Positions 18,633-27,708 of a stretch of 64,000 bases of DNA are shown here, in pieces; the stretch's first letter is position 1, and each line of letters opens with the position of its first letter. This stretch comes from Hyphomonas pacifica (GTDB lineage Bacteria > Pseudomonadota > Alphaproteobacteria > Caulobacterales > Hyphomonadaceae): NCBI RefSeq assembly GCF_000682675.1, contig NZ_AWFA01000004.1:28914-92913 (forward strand). Reading direction: 5' to 3'. The position numbers and the translations under genes are program-made. Below the pieces are notes generated by a model. The model made no database searches. It was not told the DNA's origin and was given only the letters and a program-made list of their open reading frames with translations.

Positions 18633-19298
18633 ATGTCCAAACCAACCATTACGTTCAATGTCGAGCTGCGCGAGCGCGTAGGCACCGGCGGTTCCCGTGC
18701 AGCACGCCGCGAAGGGCTCGTCCCCGGCGTTCTTTATGGTGGCGGCGACAAGCCGGTTGCCATCAGCCTGAAGCGCAACGAAGTGCTGAAAGCCATCGAA
18801 ACCGGCCACTTCCTGTCCTCCACGGCCACGCTGGTCCACGAAGGCAAGAAACAGCTTGTCATCCCGCAGGCCATCCAGATGCACCCGGTCTCTGACCAGC
18901 CGATGCACGTCGACCTGTTCCGCGTCAGCGCCAACCAGCAGATCAAGGTTGAAGTTCCGGTTCACTTCCACGGTGAAGAAGTGTCTCCGGGCCTGAAAAA
19001 AGGCGGCACGCTCAACGTGGTGCGCCACGCTGTCGAACTGCTCGTCCCGGCCGGCAACATTCCGGAATCCCTGGATGCAGACGTGTCCAAGCTGGAAATC
19101 GGCGACAATGTGAAAATCTCCGACATCAAGCTGCCGGACGATGCCGAGCCAACCATCACAGACCGTGACTTCACCATCGCGACCATCGCTGGCCGTACGG
19201 CTCAAACCGAGACGACAGATGAGGATGGCGAAGAAGAAACCGTCACCGCATCCAAAGCCGCTGACGAAAATGACGGCGAAGACGAAGCGGAAGATTGA
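18633..19298 (+). CDS. rplY: 50S ribosomal protein L25/general stress protein Ctc
   Basis: A 221-residue long-form L25 (CTC type) that binds 5S rRNA. The N-terminal L25 domain (LRERVGTGGSRAARREGLVPGVLYGG) is followed by the TL5-type beta-barrel (HVDLFRVSANQQIKVEVPVHFHGEE). An acidic low-complexity tail (EDGEEETVTASKAADENDGEDEAED) is typical of alphaproteobacteria. AAAGGA precedes the ATG. pth follows, the usual order. Confidence 0.96.
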   Translation: MSKPTITFNVELRERVGTGGSRAARREGLVPGVLYGGGDKPVAISLKRNEVLKAIETGHFLSSTATLVHEGKKQLVIPQAIQMHPVSDQPMHVDLFRVSANQQIKVEVPVHFHGEEVSPGLKKGGTLNVVRHAVELLVPAGNIPESLDADVSKLEIGDNVKISDIKLPDDAEPTITDRDFTIATIAGRTAQTETTDEDGEEETVTASKAADENDGEDEAED

Positions 19299-19384
19299 TC
19301 CGCTCATTCTGGTCCCGCGTGTCCAGCCTGTTAGGGCTGGGCACGCAGCCAGCCCCTGCTATACCGGATGAGGGAGGCAAAGCC

Positions 19385-20005
19385 GTGCTCATTCTTTCAG
19401 GTCAGGGAAACCCCGGTGAGAAGTATGCAAAGAACCGGCATAATGCCGGTTTTCTTGTTTTGGACTTCATCCATCGCGAATACGGGTTTCAGCCTTGGCG
19501 TTCCAAATTCGAGAGCGAAATTGCCGAAGGCGTGATCAATACCGCCAATGGCCGCAAGAAGGTTTTGCTCGTCAAACCCCAGACCTATTACAATGAAACA
19601 GGTCGCGCCCTGTCCAAAGCCGCCCAATTCTACAAACTGAGCGCTGAAGACATTGTCGTTCTGCATGACGAGATCGATCTCGCGCCAGGCCGTCTCCGCA
19701 TGAAGCAGGGCGGCGGGCATTCTGGCAATAATGGCATCCGCTCCATGATCGCGCATCTGGGCGAGAATTTCCGCCGCGTGCGCATCGGCGTCGGGCATCC
19801 GGGCGACAAGTCAAAAGTCATGCCCTATGTGCTGGCAGACTTTTCCAAAGCCGACATTGAATGGTTCGAGCCGATGGCGAAGGCCATTGCCTCTGCCCTG
19901 CCCTTTCTGGTCGAGGGCAATGACGAGCGCTTTCAGACCGAGGTCATGCGGCTCGCCCCTGCACCGAAACACGATCCGAAAAAGACCGCACGCTCAGGCA
20001 ACTAG
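19385..20005 (+). CDS. pth: Peptidyl-tRNA hydrolase
   Basis: Pth releases peptides from peptidyl-tRNA that has dropped off ribosomes. The 206-residue protein has GQGNPGEKYAKNRHNAGF with the catalytic His, YNETGRALSKAAQFYKL, VLHDEIDLAPGRLRMKQGGGHSGNNG split across the conserved core, and RIGVGHPGDKS. The GTG at 19385 is chosen for the GAGGGAGG about 8 bases upstream and because Pth normally starts just before the GxGNPG motif. A TTG at 19295, overlapping the rplY stop, would add 30 non-conserved residues. The first glycine loop reads GQGNPG where GLGNPG is usual. Confidence 0.95.
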   Translation: MLILSGQGNPGEKYAKNRHNAGFLVLDFIHREYGFQPWRSKFESEIAEGVINTANGRKKVLLVKPQTYYNETGRALSKAAQFYKLSAEDIVVLHDEIDLAPGRLRMKQGGGHSGNNGIRSMIAHLGENFRRVRIGVGHPGDKSKVMPYVLADFSKADIEWFEPMAKAIASALPFLVEGNDERFQTEVMRLAPAPKHDPKKTARSGN

Positions 20006-20008
20006 GCC

Positions 20009-20932
20009 TCAGGCATCCAGTTTTGCGAGAATGGCCTTTTCGGCCGCTTCCGCCATGGCGACGGCACCCACTGTGCCGTGCGCCGGGACAGGGCTGCGCG
20101 CAAGGCCCAGACATGCTGCATAGAAACCTCGGTCTGCCGCGCCCAGAGGGTCCGGCAACTCAGCGGCAATATCCACGCGCACATCATAGGGCGTCGTATT
20201 CTTCAACTGACGCGTCAGGAAGTCGATGGAGATTTCCCCCGACGGATAGACCACATGCATGGTACGCTCGCGCGCCTCTGCAGCACGGCTGGCCCTCAGG
20301 CGCGCAACGCCGCCGCTGGCATAGGTGAACTGGGCGCTGGCCTCGTCAATATGAGCGGAATGCACGCGTTTGCCGCTGGCCATCACGCCGGTGAATTCAT
20401 TGCCCATCATCATGGCAGCAAGGTCCAGATCATGGATCATGAGATCCCAGATCACGGAGACATCCCCCGCGCGATTATCAGGTGCCGGGGGCCCTGCGCG
20501 AACGGATTCAATCAGTAGCGGCGTTTCTTCGATCGCCAGCACGCCCATGGCGCGCGCCACAAAACGCTCCTGATGGCCCACCTGAAGGATACGGCCACGA
20601 GCGGCAGCCTCATCGGCCAGATCCCTCGCGGCCTTGCCATTCAGGGCCAGCGGCTTTTCCACCAGCACATGGCAATGGGCTTCAATGGCCTGACGGGCGA
20701 GCTTTTCATGCCATGTCGCCGGAACAGCGACAACGATGGCATCGCATGCCGCTAGAAACGCTTCATAGCTGTCAAATCCCCTGGCGCCGAATTGAGCGGC
20801 CACGCGGTCCGCGCGCTCAAAGTCCAGATCATAGATGCCGACAAGCTCGGTCTGGGCAGAGGCGGCAGCCTTCTGCGCATGATAGTTGCCGAACACACCA
20901 GCGCCCGCGACGCCTACCTTCAAAATCGTCAT
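20009..20932 (-). CDS. Gfo/Idh/MocA family oxidoreductase
   Basis: A 307-residue NAD(P)-dependent oxidoreductase. The N-terminal Rossmann fold begins ILKVGVAGAGVFGNYHAQ, followed by VAVPATWH, and the family signature EKPLAL occurs at about residue 93-98. The C-terminal alpha/beta domain contains WDLMIHDLDLAAMMMG with the active-site HD. Substrate is unknown, though sugar or inositol derivatives are common in the family. It converges on pth with only 3 bp between stops. Confidence 0.88.
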   Translation of the reverse strand: MTILKVGVAGAGVFGNYHAQKAAASAQTELVGIYDLDFERADRVAAQFGARGFDSYEAFLAACDAIVVAVPATWHEKLARQAIEAHCHVLVEKPLALNGKAARDLADEAAARGRILQVGHQERFVARAMGVLAIEETPLLIESVRAGPPAPDNRAGDVSVIWDLMIHDLDLAAMMMGNEFTGVMASGKRVHSAHIDEASAQFTYASGGVARLRASRAAEARERTMHVVYPSGEISIDFLTRQLKNTTPYDVRVDIAAELPDPLGAADRGFYAACLGLARSPVPAHGTVGAVAMAEAAEKAILAKLDA

Positions 20933-21102
20933 TTCAGGTTTGCCCTCATGTCCACCTTAAGACACTGCATCGCCCAGTACCGCAAGCCCTGCGGGTATGG
21001 CGAACTGAGAAAGACTGCCCCTTTTCCTGACACAAGCCCCTTCACTTCAGGGCGGGTCAAGTCCACTTAGAGGGCAAGAAAATCAGCAGGAAGGAAACTC
21101 TC

Positions 21103-22125
21103 ATGGCCAATATGACTTCAACAGAATGGGCGCTCGCCGAACGTCCCGTCGGCACTCCCAAACTCTCCGACTTCCAGAAGAAGACCGTTGATGTAGCCGC
21201 CCCCGGGGATGGCGAGATACAGGTGAAGAATGACTGGATCTCGGTTGATCCCTACATGCGCGGTCGCATGTATGACCGTGAAAGCTATGTGCCGCCCTTC
21301 CAGATTGGCGAAACTATGCAAGGCGGCGCCGTTGGCCGTGTTACGGTCTCTAACCACCCCGATTACAAAGAAGGCGATCTCGTCTCCTCCATGGCGGGCT
21401 GGCGCACAGCCTGGACGGCAAAACCGGAAGCCGTCATGGCGCAGAAGCTGCCGGATGTCGGTCTGCCGGAAAGCGCCTTCTTGGGCATTGCAGGCATGCC
21501 GGGGCTAACCGCCTATGCAGGCATCCTGCGCGTAGCAGAGCTGAAAGAAGGCGACACTGTATTTGTGTCCGGCGCAGCAGGCGCTGTCGGCTCGACGGTC
21601 GTGCAGATCGCCAAGATCAAGAATTGCACCGTTATCGGCTCGGCCGGCGGCCCGGAAAAATGCGACTTCGTCAAATCCCTCGGTGCAGACGATGTGATCG
21701 ACTATAAGGCCGCCGATGGCTTACAGGGCCTCGTGAAGGCGCTGAAAGCAGCCGCGCCCAAGGGCATTGATGTCTATTTCGACAATGTCGGTGGAGACCA
21801 CCTCACCGCCGCCATCGAGTGCGCTCGCCCGATGGCCCGCTTTGCCGAATGCGGCATGATCGCCCAGTATAATGAAACCGGCCAGCCGACGGGCCCGCAC
21901 AACATCATTCAGGTGGTGGGCAAGCAGCTGAAAATTCAGGGCTTTATCGTCTCCACCCATGCCGACATGCAGCCCGCTTTCTTCAAGGATATGGCCGAAT
22001 GGATTTCATCAGGTCAGGTGAAATACGAGGAGACTGTCATGGAAGGAATTGATAAGGCACCCGACGCGTTCCTTGGTCTCTTCAGCGGGGCCAACACGGG
22101 CAAAATGCTAGTTAAACTGGGGTAG
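21103..22125 (+). CDS. NADP-dependent MDR oxidoreductase (zinc-free, CurA/leukotriene-type)
   Basis: A 340-residue medium-chain reductase of the double-bond reductase branch, which reduces alpha,beta-unsaturated carbonyls with NADPH. Visible are the N-terminal VDPYMRGRMYD signature, the nucleotide-binding VSGAAGAVGSTVVQIAKIKNC and IDVYFDNVGGDHL. No zinc ligands are present. GGAAGGAAA lies upstream of the ATG. The next gene starts 2 bp after the stop, suggesting an operon. Confidence 0.92.
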   Translation: MANMTSTEWALAERPVGTPKLSDFQKKTVDVAAPGDGEIQVKNDWISVDPYMRGRMYDRESYVPPFQIGETMQGGAVGRVTVSNHPDYKEGDLVSSMAGWRTAWTAKPEAVMAQKLPDVGLPESAFLGIAGMPGLTAYAGILRVAELKEGDTVFVSGAAGAVGSTVVQIAKIKNCTVIGSAGGPEKCDFVKSLGADDVIDYKAADGLQGLVKALKAAAPKGIDVYFDNVGGDHLTAAIECARPMARFAECGMIAQYNETGQPTGPHNIIQVVGKQLKIQGFIVSTHADMQPAFFKDMAEWISSGQVKYEETVMEGIDKAPDAFLGLFSGANTGKMLVKLG

Positions 22126-22127
22126 TC

Positions 22128-23039
22128 ATGTCGCGTCTGTTTGATGCCTATATAATGGTAGACTGGAGTGCTGCATCGAAACCGGTGACCGGCAAGAATT
22201 CCATATGGATCGGAATTCTGGCACGGGATGCCCGGCTGAGATTTCAGTATCAGTCTGCCAATATCGAAACCCGCCTGAAGGCGCGGGCCTTTCTGGATGG
22301 CATCATCGCCAAGCTGACAGGGCGAGGTGACCGCGTCCTGCTCGGCTTTGACTTCGCGCTGGGCTATCCAGCCGGAACAGCCGACGCTCTGGGGCTGGAT
22401 CTTTCCGACAGGGTGCCGTGGCAAGCAATGCATGCACATTTGGCCTCCAAGCTGAAGGACAAGGCGGACAATTCCAATGCCCGCTATGCGATTGCTGCTG
22501 GAATGAATTATGCCATCTCAAAGGGGCCATTCCCCTTCTGGGGTGCGCCGGCCCGCGATGTCGTTTCCACCCTCTCCGACAAGAAGCCGGAATTCGAGAG
22601 TCAAAGCCTGCCGGAATTCCGGGAAATCGAGACCTATCTGCGCGCTAACAAGCTGGGCCAGCCGAAATCAGTCTGGCAGCTCGCATATACCGGGAGTGTC
22701 GGCAGCCAGTCGCTGACAGGCATTCCGCATGTACATGGCCTGCGTGAGGCATTCCCGAACTCCCGCGTCTGGCCGTTCGAATTTCCGGATGGCGAACTGA
22801 GTGATGAAACGCTTGACGGGATCAAGGTCGTGATGACCGAGGTTTACCCCTCTCTGATCAAGGCAAAACCTGAAAAAGGCGAGACACCGGACGCAGCCCA
22901 AGTCCGCGAGATTGCCCGTCATTACTCAGAACTTGACGAAAAAGGGCAACTTGGAGCCCCTATTTCCACAAATAATTCGCTTGACGAGGGAAAAATCTCG
23001 AAAATTCAGTCAGAAGAGGGCTGGATTCTCGGCGCATAG
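22128..23039 (+). CDS. RNase H-fold-like hypothetical protein (DUF429-like)
   Basis: A 303-residue cytoplasmic protein of unknown function. Conserved-looking acidic motifs are VDWS at D12, GFDFALGYP near residue 82 and REIE in the middle, followed by VWQLAYTGSVGSQSLTGIPH. This pattern resembles a family common in Rhodobacterales that databases often label cobalamin (CbiG) or molybdopterin guanine dinucleotide synthesis protein; those labels look unfounded. The D-x-S and F-D motifs recall DUF429/RNase H-like folds. It is translated just behind the MDR reductase, GGGG serving as ribosome binding site. Confidence 0.7.
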   Translation: MSRLFDAYIMVDWSAASKPVTGKNSIWIGILARDARLRFQYQSANIETRLKARAFLDGIIAKLTGRGDRVLLGFDFALGYPAGTADALGLDLSDRVPWQAMHAHLASKLKDKADNSNARYAIAAGMNYAISKGPFPFWGAPARDVVSTLSDKKPEFESQSLPEFREIETYLRANKLGQPKSVWQLAYTGSVGSQSLTGIPHVHGLREAFPNSRVWPFEFPDGELSDETLDGIKVVMTEVYPSLIKAKPEKGETPDAAQVREIARHYSELDEKGQLGAPISTNNSLDEGKISKIQSEEGWILGA

Positions 23040-23138
23040 CCCGTCTTTATTGGGAATCCGGCATATTCATGTGTTACGAATCGTGGGTATGTCGCACCAA
23101 CGGCGTGGGATCGCCGTTTAACTTAGAGGAGAACCCCT

Positions 23139-23405
23139 ATGAACAAGGGTGAACTTACCAAGGCTGTTGCAGCGGAATCCGGCCTGTCGCAAAGCGACGC
23201 TGGCAAAGCTGTTGACGCCGTATTTGAAGCCATTGCCGGCGCCGTGAAAAGCCGCCAGCAAGTGGCTATCGCTGGCTTCGGCACATTCTCGGCCAAAACC
23301 CGGAATGCCCGCACCGGCCGCAACCCGGCCACGGGTGAAGAAATCAAGATCCCGGAAAAGACCTCGGCCGCTTTCAAGCCGGCCTCGGCTCTGAAAGACC
23401 TCTAG
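23139..23405 (+). CDS. hup: HU family DNA-binding protein
   Basis: An 88-residue histone-like protein that bends DNA and organises the nucleoid. The full HU fold is present: MNKGELTKAVAAESGLSQ start, VAIAGFGTFSAKTRNARTGRNP flexible arm, and the terminal AAFKPASALKDL. GAGGAGAAC precedes the ATG. It forms its own transcription unit ended by the hairpin at 23445-23478. Confidence 0.97.
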   Translation: MNKGELTKAVAAESGLSQSDAGKAVDAVFEAIAGAVKSRQQVAIAGFGTFSAKTRNARTGRNPATGEEIKIPEKTSAAFKPASALKDL

Positions 23406-23444
23406 GATTTCCTGCAGGGCAGCCAGCCTTGTTCAGAGGAATTC

Positions 23445-23478
23445 AAACGGCGCGCTAGCTTGGCTGGCGCGCCGTTTT
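23445..23478. terminator. Bidirectional terminator between hup and the MATE gene
   Basis: AAACGGCGCGC (23445-23455) pairs perfectly with GCGCGCCGTTT (23467-23477), extended inward by TAGC/GCTG, with a T-run on each side depending on strand. It overlaps the stop codon of the convergent MATE gene. Confidence 0.8.
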
Positions 23479-24864
23479 CCATTCCAGCAGCATCGTCTGG
23501 AGTGATCCGGCCGTAAACACACCCAGCATCACGCCCAGCATCATGCCCGTTGCGCCGCCTTCCTGCACAATGCCGATCCAGTAGCAGGCCGGGATCATGA
23601 CCAGGAAGAATGAGCCGATATGGATCATGCTGGGCACCCACACCACTTCCTGTGCGCGTAGCGCAAAGGATGCCGTCGCCTGAAGGCCGTCAAATAGCGT
23701 GGCAACGGCGGCAAAGGCCAGCAGGCCTGCAATGGCTGGGGCCAGCTGTACGCCATTCATCATCGCTGTATCCCGCACCAGAAGCCCCGCCAGCGTGTCA
23801 TTGAACAGAACAACCAATACGCCGAGGATTACGCCCATCAGCACAGTGGCCGCCACTCCAAGGCGGCCTGCGTCGCGGATCTCCGCCAGATTGCCCCGGC
23901 CATAGGCCTCTGCCACACGCACACTCGTTGCAGAGGCAATGCCCAGATAGAACATGAAGCAAAGGCCCATCATCTGGATGGCGTAGCCATACACCGTATT
24001 GGCCGCCAGGCTAATCCAGGTCGCGATGATATAGGTCAGGTTGAATCCGCCCCACTCCGCAATGTTGCTGATGGCTGTGCCCGTGCCGACCGATAGCTGC
24101 TTGCGAGCCTCATTCGGCACGCCCTTTTGCGAAGACCGGGTCAGCGCCGGGGTCAGGATCAGGACCAGCACCAGCATGACCAGGGTCAGGGCCCAGCGCG
24201 AACCTGTTGTGGCCCAGGCCACGCCTTCTGCGCCCATCGGCTCAAAGCCCCAGAAGCCCCCCACAAGCGCCAGGTCGATGCCCAGATTAAGGAACACTCC
24301 AAAATACATCACGGCCGTCACCAGCAGCGGCCGGCGCAGCGCTTCAAGATAATAGCTGCATACGGTCGAGATCATGAAGCCGACAAGGCCAAAGGACAGG
24401 ATGCGCGTCACATGTGCAACAGATGAGGCGACAAGTTCAGGATCAGCCTGATCCACTGCGCTGGTTTTTGGCGCGATGTCCACAAACAGCCAATGGAACA
24501 AGGCCCCGGACGAGAAATAGACGACCGCCATCAGGAGCACGCCCAGCACCAGGCTGGTCACAAAACCCCTACGAAAAATGCGCCCGCTTTCGCCTTCCCG
24601 GCCAATGCCAAGAAGTTCAGACGTCAGGACCTGCACCCCCAGAAGAATGCCGATTCCAAGCCCCAGCGAGACCCCCATGGGCAGCCAAGAGTTCAGGATG
24701 TAGGGCAACTCGCCCGGCGCAAACTGTCCGAGCACGATTGCATCCGTCACGCCCATCAGCATCTGAGACATGCGCGTGAAGGCAATCGGCACCGAAAGCC
24801 GAAGCAAATCTCCAATGTCAGCTGGCCTCGCCCAGGCAGGCCAGCCCAGGCGAAACATACGCAT
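23455..24864 (-). CDS. MATE family efflux transporter
   Basis: A 469-residue inner-membrane cation-coupled multidrug transporter with about 12 helices. The first repeat begins LLRLSVPIAFTRMSQMLMGVTDAIVLGQF and the second half NIAEWGGFNLTYIIATWISL, the two-lobed MATE arrangement. Start ATG 24864 (MRMFRLGW) leaves a 13-bp gap to the upstream DAHP synthase gene; an earlier ATG at 24915 would overlap it. Substrate unknown. Confidence 0.9.
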   Translation of the reverse strand: MRMFRLGWPAWARPADIGDLLRLSVPIAFTRMSQMLMGVTDAIVLGQFAPGELPYILNSWLPMGVSLGLGIGILLGVQVLTSELLGIGREGESGRIFRRGFVTSLVLGVLLMAVVYFSSGALFHWLFVDIAPKTSAVDQADPELVASSVAHVTRILSFGLVGFMISTVCSYYLEALRRPLLVTAVMYFGVFLNLGIDLALVGGFWGFEPMGAEGVAWATTGSRWALTLVMLVLVLILTPALTRSSQKGVPNEARKQLSVGTGTAISNIAEWGGFNLTYIIATWISLAANTVYGYAIQMMGLCFMFYLGIASATSVRVAEAYGRGNLAEIRDAGRLGVAATVLMGVILGVLVVLFNDTLAGLLVRDTAMMNGVQLAPAIAGLLAFAAVATLFDGLQATASFALRAQEVVWVPSMIHIGSFFLVMIPACYWIGIVQEGGATGMMLGVMLGVFTAGSLQTMLLEWKTARQPS

Positions 24865-24877
24865 GGAACTGTCTTTC

Positions 24878-26257
24878 TTATCCTGCCTTGCGGGCTTCAG
24901 AAGCGCCCGCCACATTCACAGCCTGCAGCTTCTCTGCGATCATGAACGCCAGTTCAAGGGCCTGCTCACCGTTCAGACGAGGATCACAGTGAGTGTGGTA
25001 TCGCGATGACAGGTCTTCTTCAGAGATCGCCTGGGCGCCGCCGATACATTCGGTGACATTCTGGCCGGTCATTTCGAAGTGGACGCCGCCCGGATAGCAT
25101 CCCTCAGCGGACAGAACATCCACGAACTGACGCACCTCGGACAGGATACGATCGACCGGACGGGTCTTGAAGCCGCTGTCGGTTTTCAGCGTGTTGCCGT
25201 GCATCGGGTCACAGGACCAGACCACTGTGCGGCCGCTTTCCTTCACGGCGCGCGCCAGCGGTGGCAGACCTTCAGCCACTCCTTCACTACCAAAGCGGGA
25301 GATCAGCGTGATACGGCCCGCCTCATCCTTCGGGTTCAGCGTATCGATCAGGCGTAGAAGCTCATCTGTGCCCATGCCCGGGCCGCACTTGATGCCGATC
25401 GGGTTGCGGACGCCTTTGCAGAAATTGACGTGCGCATGATCCACCTGGCGCGTGCGGTGACCAATCCACAGCATGTGCGCAGATGTGTCGTACCATTCAC
25501 CGGACGTGGAATCGATCCGCGTCATAGCTTCTTCGTACCCCAGCAGCAGCGCTTCATGGCTGGTGTAGAACTCAACCTGCGACATTTGCGGGATCGTGTC
25601 CGCGTTCAGGCCAACGGCCTGCATGAAGTCCAGAGACTTGGAAATCTGGTCAGCCAGCTTCTCATAACGCTCACCCTGCGGGCTGCGGTCCACGAAGCCC
25701 AGCGTCCATTTGTGAACATTGGCAAGGCTCGCATAACCACCATTGCTGAAAGCGCGCAGCAGGTTCAGCGTCGCCGCAGACTGGGAATAGCCCTGAATAA
25801 GGCGCTCAGGGTCCGGCACCCGGCTCTGCTCGTTGAAGTCCATGCCATTGATGTTGTCACCGCGATAGGACGGCAATGTCACACCATCAATCGTCTCGGT
25901 CGGGGACGAACGCGGCTTGCCGAACTGGCCCGCGATACGGCCGACTTTGACCACCGGCTTTGAGGCTGCAAAGGTCAGCACGACCGCCATCTGCAGGATC
26001 ACGCGGAATGTGTCGCGGATATTGTCCGGATGGAATTCCTTGAAGCTCTCGGCGCAATCCCCGCCCTGAAGCAGGAATGCCTTGCCGGCGGCCACATCGG
26101 CCAGACGGGTCTTCAAACGACGTGCCTCGCCCGCAAAGACGAGCGGCGGAAAGCTCTTGAGCTTCGCCTCAACTGCAGCAAGCGCGGCACTATCCGGGTA
26201 ATCCTCCGGAATGTGCTTTGCCGGCAGATTTCGCCAGTCTGACGGGGTCCAGGTCAT
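24878..26257 (-). CDS. Class II 3-deoxy-7-phosphoheptulonate synthase
   Basis: First enzyme of the shikimate pathway, joining phosphoenolpyruvate and erythrose-4-phosphate. The 459-residue protein is a plant/mycobacterial-type (class II) DAHP synthase: [18 protein letters not shown] start, [39 protein letters not shown] and [10 protein letters not shown] with metal and substrate residues, then [19 protein letters not shown] lies 8 bases before the ATG at 26257. The MATE gene follows closely and may be co-transcribed. Confidence 0.96.
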   Translation of the reverse strand: MTWTPSDWRNLPAKHIPEDYPDSAALAAVEAKLKSFPPLVFAGEARRLKTRLADVAAGKAFLLQGGDCAESFKEFHPDNIRDTFRVILQMAVVLTFAASKPVVKVGRIAGQFGKPRSSPTETIDGVTLPSYRGDNINGMDFNEQSRVPDPERLIQGYSQSAATLNLLRAFSNGGYASLANVHKWTLGFVDRSPQGERYEKLADQISKSLDFMQAVGLNADTIPQMSQVEFYTSHEALLLGYEEAMTRIDSTSGEWYDTSAHMLWIGHRTRQVDHAHVNFCKGVRNPIGIKCGPGMGTDELLRLIDTLNPKDEAGRITLISRFGSEGVAEGLPPLARAVKESGRTVVWSCDPMHGNTLKTDSGFKTRPVDRILSEVRQFVDVLSAEGCYPGGVHFEMTGQNVTECIGGAQAISEEDLSSRYHTHCDPRLNGEQALELAFMIAEKLQAVNVAGASEARKAG

Positions 26258-26409
26258 ATCTTTTACTCCAATTGTGGGCCGCATTAATCACATGGCAGGC
26301 ACACACTCAAGTTTCACCATAATTTCACAGCAGAAAGCTGGCGGAATCATATCCAGCCCCTTTAGAAACGGGGTAGAGCTGACGTTACGAAAGAAAGCCA
26401 CACGCCGCC

Positions 26410-27708
26410 ATGTCGCACGTCTTCATCAGCCACTCCGCCAAGGACTTTGACGCTCTGCTTGAGCTGCACGAAGCCCTGCGTGCGGAATCCATTCCGGACT
26501 GGTACGTCCCGAATGATGGCGGCTCGCGGGATCTGGCCGATCAGTCGATTGATGATGCCTTTGCCATGATCATTCTGGTGTCGGCGTCTTCGGTGCGGTC
26601 AAAGTCCGTTCGCAAGGATGTCGAACGTGCCAAGGCCCGCGGCCTGAAGCTGATCCCTTACCAGATCGACAAGGCGCGCCTGAACGGCTTCTTCAAGCAT
26701 GAGGTTCAGCCGCACCTTCGCTATTCCTCCACCATGCCGGACGGAATGGACAAGCTCGTGGCGGAGACGAAGGCTGCCTACAAGCGCAAATGCCCGGTCA
26801 TGGCGGTCATGAATTTGAAGGGCGGCGTCGGCAAGACGACCGTCTCCAGCCAGGTATTCGGGGCCTGGCAAGGCTCGCTCGGCGGACGCATCCTGCTGAT
26901 CGACCTCGACCCGCAATACAATCTCACACAGACCTTCTTCGAGATGGACATTGCCGATGCCAGTGCAGCGGCCGACAAATCCGTCATCTCTCTGTTCGAA
27001 CGCTCCCGCATTCATGCACGCGATGCCTCCAGCCCGGCAGAATCCTGGCTAACGCTTTCGATTGAGCCGTTTGCCCCCGCCCCGCGCGATACGTTGATGC
27101 ATGATCTGATGGGCGAAGGCAGCCCCGGCGGGCGGCTGGATCTGATCTCAGGCCAGTTCGAAATTTCGAAATACGCCTTTGCCACGGACGGCGGGGCACT
27201 CGCACGCATCAAGCAGCACTTCCTGCAAACGGTCGAACGCTATCGCAGCGAGTATGACCTGATCGTCTTTGACACAAACCCGAACGCCACCTTCCTGACG
27301 CGCTGCGCCCTGGAGGCAGCAGACCGCGTGCTCGCCCCGATGCATGCTGATGTCTATTCCCTGCGCGGTGTGCGCTTGCTGAACCAGGTGATCAACGAGC
27401 AGATCGAGCCGGAAAAGCGACCGGACCTGTCCATTCTGTTCAACGCGGTCAGCCGGTCCGAACAGTCGAGCTTTGAGGCAGAGGCACGCAATGGCACCTA
27501 TGATGGCAAGGCAGGCTTCGCGCTTTCCAAGGTCCTGCTTAAGGCCGCGCTACCGCGCTCGGGCCACTTGCAGGTAAAAGCCCCTCAGGAAGACCAGCCA
27601 GCCTGGAAGCAGTTGGTCATCCATTCCGGTCGCGGCGGCGGCCTGAAGCCCATTCGGGAGAGCCTCAAAGCCATCGCCCTTGAACTGAAAACCTTGGTAG
27701 AAGCCTAG
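26410..27708 (+). CDS. TIR domain-ParA ATPase fusion protein
   Basis: A 432-residue protein in two parts. Residues 1 to about 110 form a TIR domain of bacterial TIR_2 type (MSHVFISHSAKDFDALLELHEAL, ILVSASSVRSKSVRKDVERA, LIPYQID). At the position of the catalytic glutamate of NAD-cleaving TIR domains it has Asp (D70 in VRKDVERA). Residues 128 to 432 are a ParA/MinD-type ATPase: deviant Walker A KGGVGKTT at 137-144, Walker A' LLIDLDPQYNLT, Walker B YDLIVFDTNPN. No ParB partner, nuclease or phage gene is adjacent. It stands alone between divergent aro and convergent gor, with which its stop overlaps by 4 bp. Function unknown; defence, signalling or positioning are all possible. Confidence 0.88.
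   Translation: MSHVFISHSAKDFDALLELHEALRAESIPDWYVPNDGGSRDLADQSIDDAFAMIILVSASSVRSKSVRKDVERAKARGLKLIPYQIDKARLNGFFKHEVQPHLRYSSTMPDGMDKLVAETKAAYKRKCPVMAVMNLKGGVGKTTVSSQVFGAWQGSLGGRILLIDLDPQYNLTQTFFEMDIADASAAADKSVISLFERSRIHARDASSPAESWLTLSIEPFAPAPRDTLMHDLMGEGSPGGRLDLISGQFEISKYAFATDGGALARIKQHFLQTVERYRSEYDLIVFDTNPNATFLTRCALEAADRVLAPMHADVYSLRGVRLLNQVINEQIEPEKRPDLSILFNAVSRSEQSSFEAEARNGTYDGKAGFALSKVLLKAALPRSGHLQVKAPQEDQPAWKQLVIHSGRGGGLKPIRESLKAIALELKTLVEA

Noticed and set aside
26410..27708. Plasmid-type partition locus
   Set aside because: The ParA-like ATPase has no ParB gene or centromere-like repeats beside it, and the N-terminal TIR domain is not a partition feature.
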